A DNA stretch of 6,598 nt from Nitriliruptorales bacterium (GTDB lineage: Bacteria > Actinomycetota > Nitriliruptoria > Nitriliruptorales > Nitriliruptoraceae): positions 1-6,598 of the forward strand of contig JAURQY010000050.1 of NCBI GenBank assembly GCA_030835875.1. Reading direction: 5' to 3'. Below are positions 1-5,014 of this stretch, piece after piece. The position numbers and the translations under genes are program-made. The notes below the pieces were generated by a model. That model was given only the letters and a program-made list of their open reading frames with translations. It was not told where the DNA came from and ran no database searches. The stretch's first letter is position 1. Each line of letters begins with the position of its first letter.

Positions 1-1
1 C

Positions 2-223
2 GACCTGCTGCGGCGCTGGATGGACTCGGACGGGGTCCAGGTCCGATCCGTCGAGGGGACGCTCGCGTCACCGGTCGCCGGCGCCGCGCTGCTCGCGACG
101 CTGCGCGACGAGCTGCGCGCGGCCGAGCGGTCGGACCGTCAGGACGACATCGTGCTCACGCGAGCGAAGGTCCGCAGCCGGACCGCGAAGCTCACTCCGG
201 AGCGAACCCGTCCGTCCACTTGA
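2..223 (+). CDS. C-terminal end of a probable DEDD-type exonuclease (5' part outside window)
   Basis: The frame is open from the window edge to TGA at 221-223, giving 73 residues of a gene whose start lies outside. The ATG at base 20 is internal and not a likely start. The segment RRWMDSDGVQVRSVEGTLAS, then a small-residue loop and a charged helix, resembles from memory the tail of actinobacterial proteins that join a DNA polymerase III epsilon-like DEDD exonuclease to a UvrC/GIY-YIG-like region. In Mycobacterium tuberculosis such a gene (Rv2191) neighbours trpD, as here, which supports the call. No catalytic residues lie in the visible part, so the function rests on tail similarity and context. 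The last 32 bases overlap the convergent thioredoxin-family remnant. It could instead be an unrelated conserved protein. Confidence 0.45.
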   Translation, partial: DLLRRWMDSDGVQVRSVEGTLASPVAGAALLATLRDELRAAERSDRQDDIVLTRAKVRSRTAKLTPERTRPST

Positions 224-335
224 TGCTGCATCCGAGGGACGGGGTGAGCCCCTGAGGGATGGCGTCGCCTGCGAGGACCGCATCGATCGCCGCGCCCAGG
301 TCGGCCCGGGTGAGCGGCTCGCCGTTGCGCGGGTC
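192..335 (-). pseudogene. Remnant of a thioredoxin-family (AhpC/TSA-like) protein, C-terminal 47 codons only
   Basis: Read leftward to TGA at 194-192, this frame gives residues beginning DPRNGEPLTRADLGAAIDAV and ending PSLGCSIKWTDGFAPE. It matches the C-terminal tail typical of a group of AhpC/TSA thioredoxin-family proteins, where a D-S-R-P-x-N-G segment is followed by a helix ending in AVLAG and a P-S-x-G-C-N-I-K-W motif. The similarity begins exactly where csaA stops: the first Asp codon overlaps the csaA TGA in another frame. Upstream the same frame is only an Arg/Ser/Pro-rich shadow of csaA. The thioredoxin fold and its redox cysteines are therefore absent, and no start codon or ribosome site exists for this piece alone. 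I infer a deletion remnant. The match is from memory of the family, without a search. Confidence 0.55.
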
Positions 336-732
336 AGGCGACGGCGGACCCGGGGGCGAGGTCCTCGTCGGGGGCGAGCAGCGAAACCGCCCCGTCGGGA
401 TGCAGGCCGCCGATGACGAGGAAGCGGCTCTCGAGCCCAGCGATGCGGCGCACGCCGAGGTTGACCGCACCGACAACGAGCCGACCGACGAGCGCCGACG
501 GGTCGTAGCGGGTGATCTGGGCGCTGGTCTCGAGCTCGCCGATCACCGGGCCGAAGTCGACGCACAGGCGCAGCGATGGCTTGCGCGCCTCGGGGAACGG
601 CTCGGCGGAGACGACACGTCCGACGCGGAGGTCGAGCGCGTGGAAGTCCTCCGCGTCGACGTCCGGCTTCGCCGCGAGCGTCTCCGGCGCGTAGCGCGCG
701 CCGCCGTCGACGACCTCGTGCTCGCCGCCCAC
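334..732 (-). CDS. csaA: CsaA-like tRNA-binding domain protein
   Basis: A 132-residue protein with one tRNA-binding OB-fold (EMAP II/CsaA type). The domain runs from about residue 29 to the end: DFHALDLRVGRVVSAEPFPE (29-48), ARKPSLRL (49-56), TSAQITRYDP (69-78), LVGRLVVGAVNLGVRRIAGL (81-100), and a final D-G-A-V-S-L-L-A-P-D segment. These match CsaA closely, a dimeric cytosolic protein known to bind tRNA and described as a chaperone linked to protein export. Residues 1-28 exceed the usual length of about 110 and look unstructured. The start is GTG at 732, one base after the trpD stop. No good Shine-Dalgarno is visible and no other Met or Val start precedes the domain, so expression probably depends on coupling to trpD. 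The gene ends at TGA 336-334, immediately before the thioredoxin-family remnant. The family call is firm, the cellular role is not. Confidence 0.9.
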   Translation of the reverse strand: MGGEHEVVDGGARYAPETLAAKPDVDAEDFHALDLRVGRVVSAEPFPEARKPSLRLCVDFGPVIGELETSAQITRYDPSALVGRLVVGAVNLGVRRIAGLESRFLVIGGLHPDGAVSLLAPDEDLAPGSAVA

Positions 733-733
733 G

Positions 734-1807
734 TCAGCCCGCTGCGTCGTCGGTCACCCGTGCCGACGCGTCGACCCAGCGTGCGAGCACGTCGCGCGCC
801 GCACCCTCGCTGAGCAGCACGCGCGCCCGTGCGACACCGTCGGCGAGGTCGTCGGCGACGCCAGCGACGACGAGCGACGCGGCGGCGTTGAGCGCGACGA
901 GGTCGGCGCGCGGACCCGGTGCGCCAGCGAGCACCTCGTCGGCGAGCGCACGGTTGCGCGCGACGTCACCCCCGCGCAGGTCGTCGAGGCTCGCCGGTGC
1001 GATGCCGAGCGCTGAGGGATCGACGCGCGACTCGCTGACCTCACCGTCACGCACCTCCCACACGCGACTCGTCGTCGTGGTGGTGAGCTCGTCGAGCCCG
1101 TCGTCTCCGTGGACGACGAGCGCGTGGGTGTGCCCGAGGCGCGCGAGCGTCGCCGCGACGAGCTCGCCGACCCGCACGTCAGGGACGCCGACGACCTGGC
1201 GGCGCACGCGCGCCGGGTTCGAGAGCGGCCCGAGCAGGTTGAAGACGGTGCGCAGCCCGAGCGCCGTGCGGACGGGCGCCACGTGCCGCATCGCGGGGTG
1301 ATAGCGGCGTGCGAAGAGGAAGGTGATCCCGACCTCGTCGAGCACCGTGCGTGCAGCCTCCGGTCCGAGGTCGATCGTGACGCCCCACGCCTCGAGGAGG
1401 TCCGCGCTGCCGGCGCGGCTCGACGCCGCGCGGTTGCCGTGCTTGACCACGGGCACGCCTGCAGCCGCGACGACGAGCGCGGCGATCGTCGAGACGTTGA
1501 TCGTGTCCGCCCCGTCACCGCCGGTCCCGCACGTGTCGACGGCGCGGTCGATGACGTCGGCGGGGAGGACGAGCGGGGTCGCCGCGTCGACCATGCCGCG
1601 CACGAGGCCCGCGACCTCGTCGGCCGTCTCGCCCTTCGTGCGCAGCGCGACGAGCAGCGCACCGGTCAGCGCCGGGTCGACCTCGCCCGCCATCAGCGCC
1701 CCCATCAGCGCATGGGCCGCGTCCTGCGGGAGGTCCTCGCCCGCGACGAGCCGTGCGAGCAGCCCGGCCGGCGCGACCGAGGTGTCGGGCGCCGGCGTGA
1801 CGCTCAA
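734..1807 (-). CDS. trpD: Anthranilate phosphoribosyltransferase
   Basis: Transfers phosphoribose from PRPP to anthranilate, the second committed step of tryptophan synthesis, in the cytosol. The 357-residue product has an N-terminal helical region (about 14-80), the PRPP-binding DTCGTGGDG (91-99) with NVST (104-107), the KHGNRAASSRAGSADLLEAW segment (122-141) that contacts substrate and metal, RTVFNLLGPLSNP, and the acidic GDDGLDELTTTTTSRVWEV loop. Length and motifs are normal. The best start is TTG at 1807-1805, overlapping the stop of the upstream receiver gene as TTGA and giving M-S-V-T-P. There is no in-frame ATG or GTG before the conserved region and only a weak ribosome site, so translation is probably coupled. 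A stand-alone trpD away from the other trp genes is common in actinobacteria. The frame stays open upstream to about 3205, but that part is shadow. Confidence 0.96.
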   Translation of the reverse strand: MSVTPAPDTSVAPAGLLARLVAGEDLPQDAAHALMGALMAGEVDPALTGALLVALRTKGETADEVAGLVRGMVDAATPLVLPADVIDRAVDTCGTGGDGADTINVSTIAALVVAAAGVPVVKHGNRAASSRAGSADLLEAWGVTIDLGPEAARTVLDEVGITFLFARRYHPAMRHVAPVRTALGLRTVFNLLGPLSNPARVRRQVVGVPDVRVGELVAATLARLGHTHALVVHGDDGLDELTTTTTSRVWEVRDGEVSESRVDPSALGIAPASLDDLRGGDVARNRALADEVLAGAPGPRADLVALNAAASLVVAGVADDLADGVARARVLLSEGAARDVLARWVDASARVTDDAAG

Positions 1808-2247
1808 CGGCCGCTGCGCCGCAGCGCCGTGCCGACCTGCGCCTGCGCGGCACCGGCGTCGCCGTAGGGCGGGAGCGTCGTGCCGGGCAGCGCACGGACC
1901 GTGGCGGCGACCTCGAACGGGTCGACGGGCTTGAGGAACAGCTCGCTCGCGCCGGCCCAGCCGCCGAGCCACCGGTCCGACGGGCGTGAGGCGAGCACGA
2001 CGGAGGGCGGCGCGACCCAGCCGGTCAGCTCCGCGTGGGCACGCAGCTCGTAGAGGAACGCGTAACCACCCCGCGGCATGAGGTCCCCGTCGACGACGAG
2101 CGCGTCGAAGGGCTCGGCCGCTTCGAGCACCAGACGACGCGCCTCGTCGACACCGTCGCACTCGACGACCTGCTCGGCGTCGGCGACGAGGCCGGAGGTC
2201 GCACGCAGCCGCTCGGCGGGGTCTGCGGAGACGACGAGGATGCGCAT
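1804..2247 (-). CDS. Small stand-alone receiver-domain (response regulator-like) protein, atypical acidic site
   Basis: A 147-residue protein consisting of one CheY-like receiver domain without a DNA-binding or enzymatic output domain. Visible elements are beta-1 MRILVVSADP (1-10), beta-3 and loop DALVVDGDLMPRGG (48-61), beta-4 SVVLAS (82-87) and the beta-5 Lys-Pro LFLKPVDPFEV (103-113). Lys106 and Ser87 fit the conserved Lys and Thr/Ser. The acidic pair normally right after beta-1 is Ser7-Ala8 with Asp9 next, and the phospho-acceptor region reads D53-G-D55-L-M-P, out of register with the usual D-x-x-M-P. Phosphorylation is therefore uncertain. The start is ATG 2247-2245, with AGGAG five bases upstream. 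A GTG at 2262 is possible but would place that site inside the gene. The 3' end overlaps trpD by four bases. No histidine kinase is visible in the window. Confidence 0.85.
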   Translation of the reverse strand: MRILVVSADPAERLRATSGLVADAEQVVECDGVDEARRLVLEAAEPFDALVVDGDLMPRGGYAFLYELRAHAELTGWVAPPSVVLASRPSDRWLGGWAGASELFLKPVDPFEVAATVRALPGTTLPPYGDAGAAQAQVGTALRRSGR

Positions 2248-2252
2248 GGAGG

Positions 2253-2257
2253 CTCCT
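2253..2257 (-). promoter_or_regulatory. Ribosome binding site of the receiver-domain gene
   Basis: AGGAG on the minus strand, five bases before ATG 2247. It decides between this ATG and the GTG at 2262. Confidence 0.7.
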
Positions 2258-2340
2258 GGCACGTCGGGGCGTCGGGGACGTCGGTCCGGGGTCGCTCGGA
2301 TGCGGCCCGGGGCGTCCGGACAGCACGTCGGGTGTGAACG

Positions 2341-3303
2341 CTACCGCGCGGGGGCCGTGTCGGACCGACGCGTGGTGCGCGCGGCGAGCAGGAGTGCCAC
2401 ACCGACGACCGCCGCACCGAGCATCGCGACGGGACCGAGCCGCTCGTCGAAGGCGAGCACCCCGAGGAGGGTGGCGGTGAGCGGCTCGGCGAGGACGAGG
2501 GTGGTCGCGGCGAGCGCGGCGACGTCGCGCAGTCCCGCGATGAAGAGCAGGTAGCCGACGGCGGTCGCGCCGGCACCGAGCCAGAGGACGACGGCGAGGC
2601 TCCTCGGCGCGAGGAGCAGGGTCGGGTCGTCGAGGCCGGCGATCCCGCGCGCGAGCACGGGGAGGAGGAGCAGGCCGGCGACGCCGAACGGGACCGCGAC
2701 GGTGTCGATGCGCCGCAGGCCGTCGGCGAGGAGCGCGCGTGCGAGGACGGTGTAGCCGCCGAACGAGAGTCCGGCCGTGAGCGCTGCGACGACGCCGGCG
2801 ACGTCGAGCGTCACCCCGGCGTCGGGACGCACGAGCGCGGCGAGTCCGGCGACGGCGAGCAGCGTGGTCGCGACGCGCGCACGTGTCGGTCGCTCGGTCC
2901 CGGTGAGCACGCCGAGCGCGCCGGCGAACAGCGGTGCCGACCCGACGGCGAGGATCGTGCCGACGGCGATGCCGAGCGCGCGCACACCGATGAAGAAGGT
3001 GACCTGGTACGCGGCGACGCTGACCCCGGCGACGAGCAGCAGCGCGCCGGTGCGCGAGCGGAGGCGATCCGACAGCGCGGCACGGGAGCCGCGGAGGACG
3101 AGGACACCGAGGACGATCGCGGCGACGACCGTCCGGAGCGCTCCGACGAGCGCGGAAGGGACGCCAGGACCGAGGAGGGCCTGCGACGCACCGGCGGTCC
3201 CCCACAGGGACGCGCCGAGGAGGACGAGGAGCGGACCGGCGCCGAGCGTGCGGGCGGCCCGCAGGTCCGCGCTCAGAAGGTCGCGCTCTCCCCGCAGGCG
3301 CAC
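2341..3303 (-). CDS. EamA-family (DMT superfamily) transporter
   Basis: A 320-residue membrane protein with about ten hydrophobic segments (roughly 21-41, 48-70, 86-106, 109-132, 144-159, 167-188, 202-219, 236-256, 260-282 and 290-308). They form two EamA repeats, the usual architecture of drug/metabolite transporters. Family features include LGASLWGTAGAS near residues 29-40, a V-G-S-A-P-L-F pattern (120-126) and the closing LAEPLTATLLG...FDERLG...LGAAVVG block (271-301). It probably exports a small metabolite or amino acid from the inner membrane, but the substrate cannot be told from sequence. The first start is GTG 3303-3301, overlapping the 3' end of erpA by 31 bases with no clear ribosome site. 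A CTG at 3276, overlapping the erpA stop as CTGA and preceded by a GGGGAG, is an alternative. Stop is TAG 2343-2341. Confidence 0.9.
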   Translation of the reverse strand: MRLRGERDLLSADLRAARTLGAGPLLVLLGASLWGTAGASQALLGPGVPSALVGALRTVVAAIVLGVLVLRGSRAALSDRLRSRTGALLLVAGVSVAAYQVTFFIGVRALGIAVGTILAVGSAPLFAGALGVLTGTERPTRARVATTLLAVAGLAALVRPDAGVTLDVAGVVAALTAGLSFGGYTVLARALLADGLRRIDTVAVPFGVAGLLLLPVLARGIAGLDDPTLLLAPRSLAVVLWLGAGATAVGYLLFIAGLRDVAALAATTLVLAEPLTATLLGVLAFDERLGPVAMLGAAVVGVALLLAARTTRRSDTAPAR

Positions 3304-3629
3304 GAGCCCGACGAGTTGGGGTTCTCGATGGAGAAGCCCGACGCCTCGAGCGACTCCTTCCAGTCGATGACCGCGCCCGAGAGGTAGGCGGAGGACATCT
3401 TGTCGACCCGGATGGTCACGCCGTGCTGCGACTCGATGACGTCGCCGTCGAGGTCGCGGTCGTCGAAGAAGAGCGCGTAGCGGAAGCCTGCGCAGCCACC
3501 CGCCTGGACCGCGACGCGCAGGGCGATGCCCTCGACGTCCTGCTGGTCGGCGAGGAAGCCACGGACCTTGTCCGCAGCGGTCTCCGTCAGCGTGATGCCC
3601 TCGACGGCGGTGGTGGTGTCGGCGCTCAT
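3273..3629 (-). CDS. erpA: HesB/IscA/ErpA-type iron-sulfur cluster insertion protein
   Basis: A 118-residue A-type carrier that receives Fe-S clusters and passes them to apo-enzymes in the cytosol. The three cluster-binding cysteines are present: Cys46 in QAGGCAGFRY (42-51), and Cys110 and Cys112 in SGSCACGES (107-115). The segments ITLTETAADKVR (12-23), VDKMSSAYLSGAVIDW (75-90) and FSIENPNSSG (99-108) are typical, and the length is normal. The start is ATG 3629-3627, supported by GGAGG seven bases upstream. The frame is open to 3740, but that extension is not conserved-looking and passes over the end of the upstream gene. It follows the glycerate-kinase-like gene by 70 bases, an adjacency also found in mycobacteria (Rv2205c-Rv2204c, where Rv2204c is the HesB protein). 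Whether it is ErpA or another A-type carrier cannot be settled here. Confidence 0.93.
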   Translation of the reverse strand: MSADTTTAVEGITLTETAADKVRGFLADQQDVEGIALRVAVQAGGCAGFRYALFFDDRDLDGDVIESQHGVTIRVDKMSSAYLSGAVIDWKESLEASGFSIENPNSSGSCACGESATF

Positions 3630-3636
3630 CCCGGTC

Positions 3637-3641
3637 CCTCC
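3637..3641 (-). promoter_or_regulatory. Ribosome binding site of erpA
   Basis: A full GGAGG on the minus strand, seven bases before ATG 3629. It fixes the erpA start and rules out the longer reading frame that opens at 3740. Confidence 0.8.
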
Positions 3642-3699
3642 GTTCCAGCGTCCGGTGCGCGTCGACGGCGCTCCGGGCGTACTGGTCATGGTGTCGTGG

Positions 3700-4818
3700 T
3701 CAGTCGACGGCGGAGTGTACCGACGTCGTGCGCTGCGCAAGGGTCCGTGCGGCGGCGCAGACCGCTGCCTGCGCGTCGGGACCCGGCCCAGTCGCGGGCG
3801 CGGTCACGACACGGTCGACGCTCAGCCCGACGGCCTCGGCCGCACCGGGCGCTGCGGCGCCGACGACGGCGGCGGCTGCCCGGCCGTGCGTGCGTGCCGT
3901 CGCGAGCACTCGAGCGACGACCTTGCCGCTCGCGCTCGTCGCGTCGAGCCGTCCCTCGCCGGTGACGACGAGGTCGGCCCGGGCGACCGCCGCATCGAGT
4001 CCCACGCGCTCGGCGACCCATGCGGATCCGGAGACGAGCTCACCGCCGAGCACGACCGCGAGGGCGAACCCGAGGCCGCCCGCCGCGCCGGTACCTGGTG
4101 TGGTGGGTCCGACCGCGCCGGGGAACGCGACGCCGAGGAGCTCCGCCCACGCCTCGAGCGCGGCCGCGAGCGGGCCGGCCTGCGACGCCGTCACGCCCTT
4201 CTGCGCACCGAAGCGGGTGACGGCGTCGACGAGCACCGCGTCGGTGTCGGCGAGCACCGTGAGCCGGACGTCGTCGGGCCAGCGCGACCAGCCCCGCTCG
4301 ACGCTCGTGCAGCGGGCCAGGTCCCCGGCACCGACGCGAAGGCCCGACCCGTCGGCGACACGGAGGCGCATCCCGAGCCCGCTCAGCGCGCCCGCCCCGC
4401 CGTCGACGACGCCGGTCCCACCGAGACCGACGATGACGTGCGTGGCGCCCGCGTCGACGACGTGTGCCAGCGCCTGGCCGACCCCGTAGGAGGTGGCGTC
4501 GAGCGGCCGCCGGGGCAGGTCGGGGGCGGGGAGCCCGCAGATCGTGGCGCTCTCGAGCACGGCCGTCTGCTCGTCGAGCCAGAGCACGGGCGCTTCGACG
4601 GGACGCGTGTCGGTGCCGGCGACCTCGACGCTCGTGCGCTGCGCCTCCGGTTGGAGCGCGTCGAGCACGTCGAGCAGTCCCTCGCCGCCGTCGGAGAGCG
4701 GGAGCGTGGCGACCGTGTCGCCCGGGCGGACCTCACGCCAGCCGTCGCGGAAGGCTCCGGCGACCTCGGCCGCGCGCAGCGTCCCACCGAAGGAGTCGGG
4801 TGCGACGAGCACGTCCAA
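3700..4818 (-). CDS. Glycerate kinase-like protein (GarK/GlxK family)
   Basis: A 372-residue protein of the type 1 glycerate kinase family, which phosphorylates D-glycerate with ATP. Family blocks in order are VLVAPDSFGGTLRAAEVAGA (3-22), LPLSDGGEG (39-47), VIVGLGGTGVVDGGAGALSG (128-147), FGAQKG (203-208), GTGAAGGLGFAL (242-253) and ADLVVTGEGRLDATSASGK (281-299). Length is normal. Two departures from the E. coli enzymes are seen: the Lys of S-F-K-G is Gly11, and the D-x-D-N-P-L block reads DTDAVL (191-196), losing Asn-Pro. Related actinobacterial proteins vary here too, so the substrate is not certain. The start is TTG 4818-4816, with GAGGAG nine bases upstream, giving MDVLVAPDS. GTG at 4812 is less well placed. 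It is the first gene of the leftward series, divergent from the E3 gene. Confidence 0.9.
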   Translation of the reverse strand: MDVLVAPDSFGGTLRAAEVAGAFRDGWREVRPGDTVATLPLSDGGEGLLDVLDALQPEAQRTSVEVAGTDTRPVEAPVLWLDEQTAVLESATICGLPAPDLPRRPLDATSYGVGQALAHVVDAGATHVIVGLGGTGVVDGGAGALSGLGMRLRVADGSGLRVGAGDLARCTSVERGWSRWPDDVRLTVLADTDAVLVDAVTRFGAQKGVTASQAGPLAAALEAWAELLGVAFPGAVGPTTPGTGAAGGLGFALAVVLGGELVSGSAWVAERVGLDAAVARADLVVTGEGRLDATSASGKVVARVLATARTHGRAAAAVVGAAAPGAAEAVGLSVDRVVTAPATGPGPDAQAAVCAAARTLAQRTTSVHSAVD

Positions 4819-4827
4819 CGGGGGTGT

Positions 4828-4833
4828 CTCCTC
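4828..4833 (-). promoter_or_regulatory. Ribosome binding site of the glycerate-kinase-like gene
   Basis: GAGGAG on the minus strand, nine bases before TTG 4818 and fifteen before GTG 4812. The spacing favours the TTG start. Confidence 0.65.
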
Positions 4834-4932
4834 GCGGTCGAGCGGGGCGGGCGAGCGGCTGGCGAGCGGCGGTCGGGCCTCCTCGCCGGACGCTACCGTT
4901 ACGACCGTCGCACCAGCGTCGCAGCCCCGGCG

Positions 4933-4967
4933 ACGCACCCGACGTACCCACGCATCCGACGCACCCG
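4933..4967 (+). repeat. Short tandem repeat of about 9 bp, four imperfect copies
   Basis: Four adjacent units read ACGCACCCG (4933-4941), ACGTACCC (4942-4949), ACGCATCCG (4950-4958) and ACGCACCCG (4959-4967). The outer copies extend to an exact 13-bp direct repeat, CGACGCACCCGAC, at 4931-4943 and 4957-4969. It ends about 48 bases before the start codon of the E3 gene. It could be an operator array or just a slippage repeat in GC-rich DNA. Confidence 0.6.
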
Positions 4968-5002
4968 ACCGGTCCGCCCGCGTCGCCCGGATCCCCAGAC
5001 CT

Positions 5003-5008
5003 GAGGAG
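5003..5008 (+). promoter_or_regulatory. Ribosome binding site of the E3 gene
   Basis: GAGGAG six bases before GTG 5015, an ideal distance. It fixes the start directly before the lipoyl domain. Confidence 0.8.
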
Positions 5009-5014
5009 TGTCCC

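Larger units (their letters stand above)
4819..5014. promoter_or_regulatory. Divergent intergenic region between the glycerate-kinase-like gene and the E3 gene
   Basis: This 196-bp stretch must hold the promoters of both divergent genes unless either is read through from outside. The least GC-rich spot is near 4890-4905. There TACCGT (4894-4899, plus strand) and TAGCGT (4895-4890, minus strand) fit a loose TANNNT -10 element in opposite directions, with no convincing -35 on either side. Both candidates are weak. The region also holds a short tandem repeat at 4933-4967 and the ribosome sites of both genes. Confidence 0.4.

Noticed and set aside
2263..2340. Possible terminator or hidden gene between the EamA and receiver genes.
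   Set aside because: Only a 6-bp GTCCGG/CCGGAC inverted pair with a long loop and no T-run; no open frame with a domain.
1808..3205. N-terminal extension of the trpD frame upstream of the TTG.
   Set aside because: It is Arg-rich, runs out of frame through the receiver and EamA genes, and has no family resemblance.
3526..5004. A 492-codon plus-strand frame opposite erpA and the glycerate-kinase-like gene.
   Set aside because: Arg/Asp/Gly-rich shadow with no recognisable domain; the opposite strand carries clear family motifs.
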